The position numbers were made by a program, and so were the translations under genes. Below are positions 23,713 through 32,491 of a stretch of 34,929 bases of DNA, in pieces. Where the stretch lies: the NCBI GenBank assembly GCA_937916465.1, contig CALFTK010000063.1, forward strand, positions 1-34,929, read 5' to 3'. The DNA is from an uncultured Bacteroidales bacterium (GTDB taxonomy: Bacteria; Bacteroidota; Bacteroidia; Bacteroidales; Bacteroidaceae). Within the stretch, counting starts at the first letter, position 1; each line of letters begins with the position of its first letter. The notes under the pieces were generated by a model. That model saw only the letters and a program-made list of their open reading frames with translations, was not told where the DNA came from and searched no databases.

Positions 23713-26076
23713 TTAAAATTTAACTTTATAGGTCTTACCCGGTTTTGTCTTCAAAGTTTTTGATTCACCACCGAATGATATTGTCACTTTACCACGATTC
23801 TGCGATTTTAGCAGCACTGTTTCAGGTTTTCCATCTTTCCATGTAAGTTCGGACAGTTCATAATTACCACGACAACGTAATCCCTTAACGGTTCCTTGTG
23901 CACTCCAAGCATCGGGCAATGCCGGCAACAGTACTATTTCGCCTGTGTGGCTCTGTACAAACATTTCAGCTATACCTGCTGCACAACCAAAGTTACCATC
24001 AATCTGGAATGGTGGATGTGCATCAAACAGGTTAGGATATGTTCCACCCTTATAGCCACCCGATGGACTCAGCTGGTCCTGAATAAGTTTGTATGCGTGG
24101 TTTCCATCAAGCAATCTTGCCCATAGACAAACCTTCCAACCCATTGACCAACCTGTAGATTCGTCACCACGAGCTTCAAGCGATTTTCTTGCTGCCTGGA
24201 ACAGTTCCGGTGTATTTGCCGTAATTTGGTTACCCGGATACAATCCCCACAAATGCGATACATGACGATGATGATCATTTGGATTATCCCAATCGTCCAT
24301 CCATTCCTGCAACTGTCCCCATTTACCTATCTGCATAGGTGCCAAACGGCTCTTGATATTCTCTAAAGTATCGATGAAAAGGGCATTTTCCTTCATCATC
24401 TTTGCTGCAGTAATTGTATTTGTAAAGAGGTCTGTTACCATCTGGTTATCCATTGTTGCACCTGCCACTGTAGAGAAACCACCCTGACGGTCTGTTACTC
24501 TGGGTTCGTTTTCAGGTGAATATGATGGAGCTACTACCAACCAACCATTTTTAGGTTCTTCTACAAGGAAGTCTATAAAGAATTCACAAGCACCCTTCAT
24601 TACAGGATAGATAGTCTCCAGATACTCCTGAGAAGGACGGAACAGGTAGGTATCCCATATTTGCTGACAGAACCAAGCATTACATGTAGGCCATGTTCCA
24701 AAGAAACCTCCATCTACAGCACCGGTTGAACGCCATATATCTGTATTATGGTGCAAAGCCCAACCACGACAGCCGTACATATCGCGTGCGGTTTCGCGTC
24801 CGTGTTCAGCACACTCCAGAACAAATTCAATGAATGGTTCACCGGCTTCAGGCAGTGCAGTTATTTCTGCAGGCCAATAGTTCATCTCCACGTTGATATC
24901 GGTAGTGTATTTTCCGTCCCAAGGTGCGCTTAGCTGATGGTTCCAAATACCCTGCAGGTTAGCAGGTTCGCCACCGGGCTGTGAAGAACTGATTAGCAGA
25001 TAACGACCAAACTGGAAATATAGGGTAGCAAGCTGTGGATCGAAAGTAGAAGCAAACTCCTTAACACGAACATCGGTGGTTTTGGCTGCTTGAGCATTTG
25101 TACCCAAATCCAGATATACTCTGTTGAACTGTTCTGCATAGATATCAGAATGACTCTTCTTGGCAGCATCATAATCCTCTATTACAGATAGCAGAGTCTT
25201 TTCATCCATATAACGTTCTGCACGTACTGCAGCTTCCGATCTATCTGACACCTCTTTATAATTGTTAAAGTTGGTTGCCATTGACACAAAAATATAGACT
25301 TCATTAGCATTTCTTACCCCTTTCACACCATTGCTTACAGCTTCAAAACTACCACCTTTTAAAAAGATTGCAGTATTTGTAGCCCAGGTAATCTTGCCCT
25401 CTACACCTTCGTGACTGTTACAGTCGGCCGAAGCATACATTTTAGCAACCTGATAGGTTCCTATACGCGTATCCGATTGGGTTTTACGCATTTCACGGAA
25501 TGGCGATGTCTGGTTAAAATCAAAACTGATACTGCCGGGCTTTGAAGCGGTAAGACGTATAACCAACAGCTGATTATCGAATGATGTAAAGGATTCACGC
25601 AGATAATCAACACCATTTGCAGTGAATTTTACTGTAGATAGAGCGTTAGTAATATCAAGGTCTCTGTAGTAGTTTGTATAGTTATCTACTCCTTTGAAAT
25701 CCAATCTTATAGAGCCTATTGTCTGATAAGGCATACCTTGACCGCCTTTGGAAGCTATATATTTATCACATAGATCTTGAGCCTCTTTGTTCTTTCCGGC
25801 AAAGATAAGAGCACGAATCTCATCAAGATGATCTTTAGCCAATGTATTGATATTGTTGTGCGGTCCACCACCCCATACTGTCTCTTCGTTTATTTGAAAC
25901 TCCTCTTGTACAGGATTTCCAAAGACCATAGCACCTATACGCCCATTTCCTATAGGCAATGCTTCTGTCCACTCTTTGGCAGGTTCATCATACCATAGTT
26001 TAAGATTCTCTGAATTTTGCGCCGTTGAAAATAGAGACGCCAGTATCACCGATACCGATAAAAACAATTTCTTCAT
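23713..26076 (-). CDS. Glycoside hydrolase family 95 (alpha-L-fucosidase/galactosidase type)
   Basis: The protein has 787 residues counting from the ATG at 26076. I prefer this start over the in-frame ATG at 26124 because MKKLFLSVSVILASLFSTAQ is a good signal peptide. GH95 enzymes invert alpha-1,2-L-fucosyl or alpha-L-galactosyl linkages in host glycans and plant xyloglucan or pectin. The N-terminal domain begins LKLWYDEPAKEWTEALPIGNGRIGAMVFG, the family hallmark. In the barrel domain NVEMNYWPAEIT carries conserved Asn residues (395, 399), SYSPENEP gives the proposed acid Glu522, and QIDGNFG gives Asp693. The export signal suggests a periplasmic enzyme. It is the first gene of a two-gene operon with the porin. 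Confidence 0.93.
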   Translation of the reverse strand: MKKLFLSVSVILASLFSTAQNSENLKLWYDEPAKEWTEALPIGNGRIGAMVFGNPVQEEFQINEETVWGGGPHNNINTLAKDHLDEIRALIFAGKNKEAQDLCDKYIASKGGQGMPYQTIGSIRLDFKGVDNYTNYYRDLDITNALSTVKFTANGVDYLRESFTSFDNQLLVIRLTASKPGSISFDFNQTSPFREMRKTQSDTRIGTYQVAKMYASADCNSHEGVEGKITWATNTAIFLKGGSFEAVSNGVKGVRNANEVYIFVSMATNFNNYKEVSDRSEAAVRAERYMDEKTLLSVIEDYDAAKKSHSDIYAEQFNRVYLDLGTNAQAAKTTDVRVKEFASTFDPQLATLYFQFGRYLLISSSQPGGEPANLQGIWNHQLSAPWDGKYTTDINVEMNYWPAEITALPEAGEPFIEFVLECAEHGRETARDMYGCRGWALHHNTDIWRSTGAVDGGFFGTWPTCNAWFCQQIWDTYLFRPSQEYLETIYPVMKGACEFFIDFLVEEPKNGWLVVAPSYSPENEPRVTDRQGGFSTVAGATMDNQMVTDLFTNTITAAKMMKENALFIDTLENIKSRLAPMQIGKWGQLQEWMDDWDNPNDHHRHVSHLWGLYPGNQITANTPELFQAARKSLEARGDESTGWSMGWKVCLWARLLDGNHAYKLIQDQLSPSGGYKGGTYPNLFDAHPPFQIDGNFGCAAGIAEMFVQSHTGEIVLLPALPDAWSAQGTVKGLRCRGNYELSELTWKDGKPETVLLKSQNRGKVTISFGGESKTLKTKPGKTYKVKF

Positions 26077-26158
26077 AAAACAATCTTGTGTTAGCAATGC
26101 TGTAAAGATAGTGCAAAATAACAATAAGTTATGCAGTACGATTAAAAAAACATCAATT

Positions 26159-26191
26159 TTTGCAACTATTCATTTCTTTTATATACCTTTG
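26159..26191 (+). promoter_or_regulatory. Promoter of the xylulokinase-GH8 unit
   Basis: TTTG (26159-26162), a 21-nt spacer and TACCTTTG (26184-26191) are a full Bacteroidota promoter match, about 65 nt before the kinase start. The intervening leader is AT-rich without an evident hairpin. Confidence 0.78.
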
Positions 26192-26255
26192 TAAACTCCC
26201 AAAAATGGTTTTAGGGATGTTTAAGTTGTAAATTATTAATTAAAATACAAGAATT

Positions 26256-27728
26256 ATGTATCTATTAGGATTTGATATAGGCAGTTCTTCAGTGAAGTGC
26301 AGCCTGGTTGACGCACAGAGTGGCGCGTGTCTTGGAACAGCATTTGCTCCTAAAAGTGAAGCTCCAATTAAAGCTATTAATCCGGGTTGGGCAGAACAGA
26401 ATCCGGAAGATTGGTGGAGCTATTTGAAAGCAGCCACAGCCGACGTACTTTCACAGAGTAAAATCAATGTAAAGGATATTGCTGCTATTGGTATTTCATA
26501 CCAGATGCATGGTTTGGTTTGTGTAGATAAAGACAAGAACGTACTTCGTCCGGCTATTATCTGGTGCGATTCACGCGCTGTACAGATAGGCGAAGAGGCA
26601 TTCTCTGAATTAGGACGTTCACAATGTTTGACACACCTTCTGAATACTCCGGGTAACTTTACCGCATCAAAACTTGCATGGGTAAAGAGAAACGAACCTG
26701 AAATCTTTGAAAAGATTGATAAGATAATGCTTCCGGGCGATTATATCGCTATGCGCTTAACAGGCGAAATTTGCACAACAGTATCAGGTCTGTCCGAAGG
26801 TATGTTCTGGGATTTCCAGAATGGCGATGTAGCAAACTTCCTGCTTGACTACTATGGCATTCCACGTTCATTCATACCTGAAATTAAACCAACATTTGCT
26901 GAACAGGGTCGTTTGACAGAATCTGTAGCCAAAGAACTTGGTTTGGCTGCCGGTATTCCTGTTACTTACCGTGCAGGTGACCAGCCTAACAATGCTCTGT
27001 CACTGAACGTATTTGAACCTGGTGAAATTGCATCAACCGCAGGTACATCGGGTGTTGTTTATGGTGTTAATGGCGAAATCAGCTTTGACCCAAAATCAAG
27101 AGTAAACACTTTTGCACACGTTAATCACCAGAAGGGTTACAACCGTTTGGGTATTCTTCTCTGCATAAACGGCACAGGTATTCTGAATGCTTGGATGAAA
27201 CGTAATGTAGTACCTGAAGGTTTGGGTTATGCCGACATGAACGACATTGCAGCACAGGCTCCTATCGGTGCTAAGGGCGTATCAGTACTACCTTTTGGTA
27301 ATGGTGCAGAACGTGTACTGGAAAACAGAGAAGCCGGTTGCAGCATACATGGCGTAAACTTCAATATTCACAATCGTTCACATCTGCTCCGCGCAGCTCA
27401 GGAGGGTATAGTATTCTCATTCAAATACGGTATTGAAATAATGGAAGATATGGGTATGCCTATAAACAAGATTCACGCAGGTAATGCAAATATGTTCTTA
27501 AGCCCACTGTTCCGCGATACATTGGCAGGTGTAACCGGTGCAACTATTGAACTTTACGACACAGACGGTTCTATTGGTGCAGCCAAAGGTGCAGGTATGG
27601 GTGCAGGTATCTACAAAGATCATAACGAAGCATTTGCATCATTGCAGAAGATTAAGGTAATTGAACCTAAAGCATCTGATATGCCTGCATACAACGAAGC
27701 ATACCAGTTGTGGAAATCGCATATTTAA
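26256..27728 (+). CDS. xylB: Xylulokinase (FGGY carbohydrate kinase)
   Basis: A 490-residue FGGY kinase. The N-terminal ATPase fold has GFDIGSSSVKCSLVD (phosphate 1), then YQMHGLVCVD with the MHG element typical of xylulokinases. The catalytic Asp242 lies in AGDQPNNALS, followed by STAGTSGVVYG (phosphate 2) and a C-terminal GNANMFLSPLFRDTLAGV segment. It would phosphorylate D-xylulose to enter the pentose phosphate pathway. Next to it lies a GH8 exo-oligoxylanase gene (22 nt downstream), which supports xylose from xylo-oligosaccharides as the source. Xylose isomerase is not in the window. Other pentulose substrates remain possible. Confidence 0.88.
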   Translation: MYLLGFDIGSSSVKCSLVDAQSGACLGTAFAPKSEAPIKAINPGWAEQNPEDWWSYLKAATADVLSQSKINVKDIAAIGISYQMHGLVCVDKDKNVLRPAIIWCDSRAVQIGEEAFSELGRSQCLTHLLNTPGNFTASKLAWVKRNEPEIFEKIDKIMLPGDYIAMRLTGEICTTVSGLSEGMFWDFQNGDVANFLLDYYGIPRSFIPEIKPTFAEQGRLTESVAKELGLAAGIPVTYRAGDQPNNALSLNVFEPGEIASTAGTSGVVYGVNGEISFDPKSRVNTFAHVNHQKGYNRLGILLCINGTGILNAWMKRNVVPEGLGYADMNDIAAQAPIGAKGVSVLPFGNGAERVLENREAGCSIHGVNFNIHNRSHLLRAAQEGIVFSFKYGIEIMEDMGMPINKIHAGNANMFLSPLFRDTLAGVTGATIELYDTDGSIGAAKGAGMGAGIYKDHNEAFASLQKIKVIEPKASDMPAYNEAYQLWKSHI

Positions 27729-27750
27729 TCAATAACTATAACACAAAACT

Positions 27751-29016
27751 ATGAAATTATTCAAAACAGTTGCAGTATGCCTATCTGCATTAGTAATGTT
27801 AGGTAGTGCATCACCATGCTGCGCCAAAAAGATGACACCTTGGAAAAAAGGTGCTGCAGAAACAGGAAAATACAGAAACTATTTCAAGGAGTTAGGATAC
27901 TCTAAGAAAGAGATAAACCAGAAGATTGCTGATGCTTACTACGAAGTATTTGAAAGCGATACTCGCGCATACTACGAAGTAGATGTTGACGGTGTTCCAA
28001 TGGGTTATGTATCTGACGTAAAAAACAGAGACGTTCGTACTGAAGGACAATCATACGGTATGATGGTTGCAGTTCAGATGGACAAACAGGAGGTTTTTGA
28101 CCGCATCTGGAGATGGTCGAAACACTTTATGCAGCATAAAGAGGGCCCATCAAAGGGATTATTTGCATGGCATTGTCGCACAGACGGTCGTCAGATGGCA
28201 CGCGGTTCTGCCAGCGACGGTGAATTATACTTTGTTACAGACCTGTTGCTTGCTTCCAGACGTTGGGGCAACGATGGTGATATCAACTATCTGAAAGAGG
28301 CTCAGGATCTTTTGAACGACCTGTTCTCAAAAGATGGCACAGGCGGTGTTACAAACATCATCAACATGGAGCACAAGCTTATAAACTTCTGCCCTGACAC
28401 ACGTTCAAATGAATGGACCGACCCATCATATCACCTACCTGCTTTCTACGAAATCTGGGCTGAATCAGCACAGGATGGTCGCGAAGAGCTATATAGAGAA
28501 CTTGCTGACAACGCACGCGAATATTTGCACAGAGCTTGCGATGAAAAGACAGGTATCAACCCTGACCAGAGCCAGTTTGACGGTACTCCTATGCGCGGCA
28601 TGTCAGGTGAATTCCACTACGATTCATGGCGCGTACCTATGAACATTGCAATGGACTATTCATGGTATCATAAGGATGTTGAATGGAAGAAACAGTATGC
28701 TGACAAATTCCAGAGCACAATGGCAAGTTACGGAATCAAAGAATTCCCTGATCAATTTGCATTGGATGGCGGTGCTCCTGCTATGATAATGGGTGCAGGT
28801 GGTTTCCAGAAATTACGTCATTCAATAGGTTTGGTTGCAACAACTGCAACAGCCAGCCTTATGACCGACAACCAGTATAGTCAGGATTTAGTACATCATC
28901 TGTGGGAAATGAAATTGGAACCATACGAAGATGGTTACTATGATGTTTATTATGACGGTTTGGTATATCTCTTCTCACTGCTTCAGCTAAGCGGAAATTA
29001 CAGAATGGATTGGTAA
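27751..29016 (+). CDS. GH8 reducing-end xylose-releasing exo-oligoxylanase
   Basis: A 421-residue GH8 enzyme with a signal peptide (about 1-25). RTEGQSYGMM carries the general acid Glu98 and EFHYDSWRVPMN carries the base candidate Asp291. The 193-residue spacing equals that of Glu70 and Asp263 in the Bacillus halodurans Rex enzyme as I remember it. The WxCRTDG and SASDGELYFVTDLL segments are also GH8 motifs. It should release xylose from the reducing end of xylo-oligosaccharides in the periplasm, feeding the adjacent xylulokinase. Endo-xylanase activity is the alternative. A terminator follows at once. Confidence 0.88.
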   Translation: MKLFKTVAVCLSALVMLGSASPCCAKKMTPWKKGAAETGKYRNYFKELGYSKKEINQKIADAYYEVFESDTRAYYEVDVDGVPMGYVSDVKNRDVRTEGQSYGMMVAVQMDKQEVFDRIWRWSKHFMQHKEGPSKGLFAWHCRTDGRQMARGSASDGELYFVTDLLLASRRWGNDGDINYLKEAQDLLNDLFSKDGTGGVTNIINMEHKLINFCPDTRSNEWTDPSYHLPAFYEIWAESAQDGREELYRELADNAREYLHRACDEKTGINPDQSQFDGTPMRGMSGEFHYDSWRVPMNIAMDYSWYHKDVEWKKQYADKFQSTMASYGIKEFPDQFALDGGAPAMIMGAGGFQKLRHSIGLVATTATASLMTDNQYSQDLVHHLWEMKLEPYEDGYYDVYYDGLVYLFSLLQLSGNYRMDW

Positions 29017-29035
29017 AAATAACCATAAAAGAGAG

Positions 29036-29064
29036 GGCGGTTCTTTACGGAATCGCCTTTTTTT
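29036..29064 (+). terminator. Terminator after the GH8 gene
   Basis: GGCGGTTC (29036-29043) pairs with GAATCGCC (29050-29057), including one G-U pair, around a 6-nt loop and is followed by T7 (29058-29064). Confidence 0.9.
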
Positions 29065-29222
29065 GTTAAAAAATTGACTATTTTTAAAAAAACACGCTAG
29101 TAACATACACACTTTATACATATTTTACTTAATTTTACGCGCTGACATTGCGCAATTTGGAATTGTGTCAATATTTTAGCAAAAACAAGAACCAAATAGC
29201 ATTAACAATTAAAAACCAAAAT

Positions 29223-31286
29223 ATGAAAAAGAACAGCCTTAACAAGCTTTTGAGAAGAGCATCTTTTGTTGCTCTGACCATTTTTGCAGGGTTATTCCAG
29301 ACAAGCTGCCTTCAAGAGATGGCACCTGGTAACCGCTACACCTTTACCGGTGAAACAATTGCTGAATTCCTTGAAGGTAGAGAAGAGACTTTTAGTGATT
29401 TCATCTACTGTCTGAAACAAGCAAACGTATGGGGAGAAATGAAAACTTACGGTGAATACACCTGTTTCGCTCCTACCAATGACGCTTTTGAACTTATGTT
29501 CCAGCAGGAAAAGTATGCTAAGGACGGTATTACAAGTGTAGAACAGCTTACTAAAGAGCAGTGCGACACCATTGCATTTACTCATCTGTGTAACAACTCA
29601 TTCTATTGCACAGACTTGATTGATGGCGCCCTTCCTTATCCAAACATGCTTGACAGATACTTGGTTTACACCACAGACTCTGCTATAAACGAAGATGGAA
29701 TGTACGAAGTTATCTACAGAATCAACAAAGATTCAAGAATTATAGCTCGTGACGATACTCTTCAGAATGGTGTTATGCAGATTGTGGATAGAGTAGTATC
29801 TCCAAGTAACAGATTCCTTCCTGACGAAATCAAGAACGATCCTAACCTGACATTGTTCTACAGAGTACTAAATGCAACAGGTTTGGAAGATTCACTTACT
29901 GCATATCTTGACCCTACTTATCCAAAACTACCTGTTGATTCAACAGACGCAAGATATTCAAAGGTTATTTACGACACCGGTATGGAGACCGATCAGATAG
30001 GTATTTTCCCTGCACAGAGAAAATTCATGTTTACAGTATTTGCACCTACCGATTCAGTACTCTCATCAATCATTGGCAAAGAGGTGGCTGACATAACTCT
30101 TGAAGATTTGGAAGCATACGCTAAATCTATATATGATGAAGCTTTCCCGGAAGATGCAGGCAGTTACGATGGTCCGGATAACTACAGAAACCGTAAGAGC
30201 CCACTGAACAGATTCATATCATATCATATTCTCCCTGTACAGCTGGCCTATAACAATCTAACTGTACAACAGGATGAACTTAAGAACAATATGACAGGAT
30301 GGGACTTCATAGATATAGAAGAGTTCTACGAAACAATGATGCCTCATTCAATTATGCGTCTTAGCAATCCTAAAACAGGTGGTATCTATATAAATAGAAA
30401 AGGTACTCCTAAGAATGGCGGCGTATCACACACAGGTGTTAGAATTTGGACTCCTAACGAATCAGGTTCAACTCAGGATGCTCTTAACGGTTGGTATCAC
30501 TACGTTGACGAACCTGTAGTATATAGCAAAGTTGTTAGAGAAGAGGTTTTGAATACTCGTATGAGAATTATGTGTCAGTCTCTTTCACCAGACTTTATCA
30601 ATAGTGGTGCCCGTGGTAGATTCTACAAATCTTCTGCTGATGCCTATACATACGGTTTCTTAGATGGATACTGCAAAAACATACACCTATCAGATGCATC
30701 ACAAATGTGGGTACGTTATCGTAACCATACCTTTAGCTGCTTCCTTGGCGAAGAAATTTCAATACTTGGACAGTATGATGTAACTGTTAAATTACCACCT
30801 GTACCAACAGATGGTACATACGAAATAAGAATGGACTACTGTTCAATGGCAAGTTCTACTGCTGACCGCGGTGTAGTTCAGGTATATTTAAGAGAAGGTG
30901 AATATGGCGCTGACGAACCTTGCGATATTCCTATTAACTTAGTTATTCCTTCAACAGATCCACGAGTAGGTGGTGTTCCTGATTCAGAACTTGAATCTGC
31001 TGGCGGTAAAGATGCCATAATAGCAAACGATAAGGCTATGCACAATCGTGGTTGGATGAAAGGTCCTGCATCATATTCGTCAAATGGAACAACACTTCGT
31101 TCACAGGAAGACTTTGTTCGTAAAATCCTAAGCACACGCTTTATGTATAGCAATCAGGATTACTACTTGCGTATCCGTCTTGTTGACGACCTTGGAAAGG
31201 AATATCCGGTATGTCCATTTAACTGTATTGAAATTGTACCAAAGAGTGTATATGCAGGTGAAATAATTCCTGAAGACACTTATTAA
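29223..31286 (+). CDS. Large fasciclin (FAS1)-domain lipoprotein
   Basis: The protein has 687 residues from the ATG at 29223. The in-frame ATG at 29148 lacks a signal, whereas MKKNSLNKLLRRASFVALTIFAG leads into QTSC, a plausible lipobox (Cys29). Two FAS1-like units are seen: about 35-165 (ETFSDFIYCLKQANVW, YTCFAPTNDAFELMF) and about 190-380 (LTLFYRVLNATGLEDSL, MFTVFAPTDSVLSSI, NRFISYHILP). The C-terminal 300 residues form an unrecognised beta-rich domain. FAS1 lipoproteins in this phylum often sit in glycan-utilisation loci and bind carbohydrate or protein at the surface. Here no SusC/SusD pair is adjacent. The preceding GH8 terminator indicates separate expression. Confidence 0.82.
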   Translation: MKKNSLNKLLRRASFVALTIFAGLFQTSCLQEMAPGNRYTFTGETIAEFLEGREETFSDFIYCLKQANVWGEMKTYGEYTCFAPTNDAFELMFQQEKYAKDGITSVEQLTKEQCDTIAFTHLCNNSFYCTDLIDGALPYPNMLDRYLVYTTDSAINEDGMYEVIYRINKDSRIIARDDTLQNGVMQIVDRVVSPSNRFLPDEIKNDPNLTLFYRVLNATGLEDSLTAYLDPTYPKLPVDSTDARYSKVIYDTGMETDQIGIFPAQRKFMFTVFAPTDSVLSSIIGKEVADITLEDLEAYAKSIYDEAFPEDAGSYDGPDNYRNRKSPLNRFISYHILPVQLAYNNLTVQQDELKNNMTGWDFIDIEEFYETMMPHSIMRLSNPKTGGIYINRKGTPKNGGVSHTGVRIWTPNESGSTQDALNGWYHYVDEPVVYSKVVREEVLNTRMRIMCQSLSPDFINSGARGRFYKSSADAYTYGFLDGYCKNIHLSDASQMWVRYRNHTFSCFLGEEISILGQYDVTVKLPPVPTDGTYEIRMDYCSMASSTADRGVVQVYLREGEYGADEPCDIPINLVIPSTDPRVGGVPDSELESAGGKDAIIANDKAMHNRGWMKGPASYSSNGTTLRSQEDFVRKILSTRFMYSNQDYYLRIRLVDDLGKEYPVCPFNCIEIVPKSVYAGEIIPEDTY

Positions 31287-31308
31287 TTAATACTACCTAT
31301 ATATAAAT

Positions 31309-31349
31309 AAGGTGGAGTACCAAAACAAAGGTATTCCACCTTATTTTTT
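31309..31349 (+). terminator. Terminator after the fasciclin lipoprotein
   Basis: A long stem (arms about 31309-31321 and 31331-31343, one G-U pair) surrounds a 9-nt A-rich loop and is followed by T6 (31344-31349). The end of the tract touches the -7 box of dus. Confidence 0.88.
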
Positions 31350-31350
31350 G

Positions 31351-31358
31351 TATCTTCG
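31351..31358 (+). promoter_or_regulatory. -7 element (TATCTTCG) almost abutting the dus start codon
   Basis: TATCTTCG resembles the TAnnTTTG element with one change and ends 4 nt before the ATG at 31363. The same octamer precedes the FKBP gene on the minus strand. No TTTG at -33 is visible because that zone is the preceding terminator stem. Confidence 0.45.
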
Positions 31359-31362
31359 CAAC

Positions 31363-32349
31363 ATGAAAATAGGCAATATAGATTTAGGGAACCAACCGGT
31401 ACTGTTAGCACCAATGGAAGATGTGACTGATCTTCCGTTTCGTCTTCTGTGCAAACAGTTTGGAGCAGACATGGTATATACCGAATTTATTTCAAGCGAT
31501 GCACTGATTCGTGAAGTAAACAAGACCATGCAGAAATTAACTATAGCAGAAGAAGAACGTCCTGTAGCAATACAGATTTATGGAAGAGACACAGAATCCA
31601 TGGTTCAGGCTGCAAAAATGGTAGAACAAGCAAAACCGGATATATTGGACTTAAATTTTGGCTGTCCTGTTAAAAAGGTGGCAGGCAAAGGAGGTGGCGC
31701 CGGCATGTTACAGAATATCCCCAAAATGCTTGAGATAACAGCAGCAGTAGTTAAAGCCGTAAATATACCCGTAACTGTAAAAACCAGATTAGGCTGGAAC
31801 GACGAAAGCAAAATTATTGTCACACTTGCCGAACAACTACAAGACTGTGGAATTCAGGCGCTAACCATACATGGCAGAACAAGAGCACAGATGTACACCG
31901 GCCAGGCAGATTGGACACTGATAGGCAAAGTAAAAGAGAATCCAAGAATAACAATTCCGATTATAGGTAACGGTGATATAACGTCACCGGAACGTGCCAA
32001 AGAGTGCTTTGATAGATATGGTGTAGATGGAATTATGGTAGGACGTGCCAGTTTTGGACACCCCTGGATATTCAAAGAGATAAAACACTATCTTAAAACA
32101 GGTGAACATCTACCCGACCCCGGCATTGAATGGAAACTAAACGTACTAAAACAAGAGACAATTGATAGTATAAACAGACTGGACGAACGCAGAGGAATTA
32201 TACATATTAGAAGACATCTTGCAGCCAGTCCTATATTCAAAAACATCCCTGATTTCAGAAGAACCAGAATAGAGATGTTAAGAGCTAATACTGTAGAAGA
32301 ATTATTTACCATACTTGACAGCGTACCATTTAAAATAGAAAAAATTTAA
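31363..32349 (+). CDS. dus: tRNA-dihydrouridine synthase
   Basis: A 328-residue flavoenzyme that reduces uridines of tRNA to dihydrouridine. The start at 31363 is chosen over the in-frame ATG at 31312 because MKIGNIDLGNQPVLLAPMEDVTDLPFR is the standard N-terminus and 31312 falls inside the preceding terminator. FMN-binding and catalytic features are APMEDVTD (16-23), LNFGCPVKKV with catalytic Cys101, KTRLGWN, IHGRTRAQ and GNGDITSPE. The C-terminal helical domain (about 245-328) is intact. Which tRNA position it modifies is not readable. The recombinase gene lies 142 nt downstream. Confidence 0.95.
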   Translation: MKIGNIDLGNQPVLLAPMEDVTDLPFRLLCKQFGADMVYTEFISSDALIREVNKTMQKLTIAEEERPVAIQIYGRDTESMVQAAKMVEQAKPDILDLNFGCPVKKVAGKGGGAGMLQNIPKMLEITAAVVKAVNIPVTVKTRLGWNDESKIIVTLAEQLQDCGIQALTIHGRTRAQMYTGQADWTLIGKVKENPRITIPIIGNGDITSPERAKECFDRYGVDGIMVGRASFGHPWIFKEIKHYLKTGEHLPDPGIEWKLNVLKQETIDSINRLDERRGIIHIRRHLAASPIFKNIPDFRRTRIEMLRANTVEELFTILDSVPFKIEKI

Positions 32350-32404
32350 GGCAAATTATTGAAACAATGTAAAATCTTTTCTACCTTTGAATCTATAAAA
32401 AATT

Positions 32405-32415
32405 ACTAAAATGGT
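32405..32415 (-). repeat. Inverted copy of the recombinase-flanking repeat
   Basis: ACTAAAATGGT is the exact reverse complement of the 11-bp core ACCATTTTAGT found at 32451-32461 and 33833-33843. It lies between dus and the recombinase, 35 nt from the nearer direct copy. Confidence 0.75.
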
Positions 32416-32447
32416 TTTTGAAAACATAGCTATTATCGTCAGGTTTT

Positions 32448-32464
32448 AGCACCATTTTAGTACC
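32448..32464 (+). repeat. Left direct repeat flanking the recombinase
   Basis: AGCACCATTTTAGTACC matches the right copy at 33830-33846 in 16 of 17 positions. Each copy is itself built from two AGYACC units separated by ATTTT. It lies 27 nt before the recombinase start. Confidence 0.8.
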
Positions 32465-32491
32465 GTTTTTATTACATATTCGCTACTAACT

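Noticed and set aside
29148..29222. Upstream in-frame start of the fasciclin gene
   Set aside because: Would add 25 residues before a good lipoprotein signal; the start at 29223 is better.
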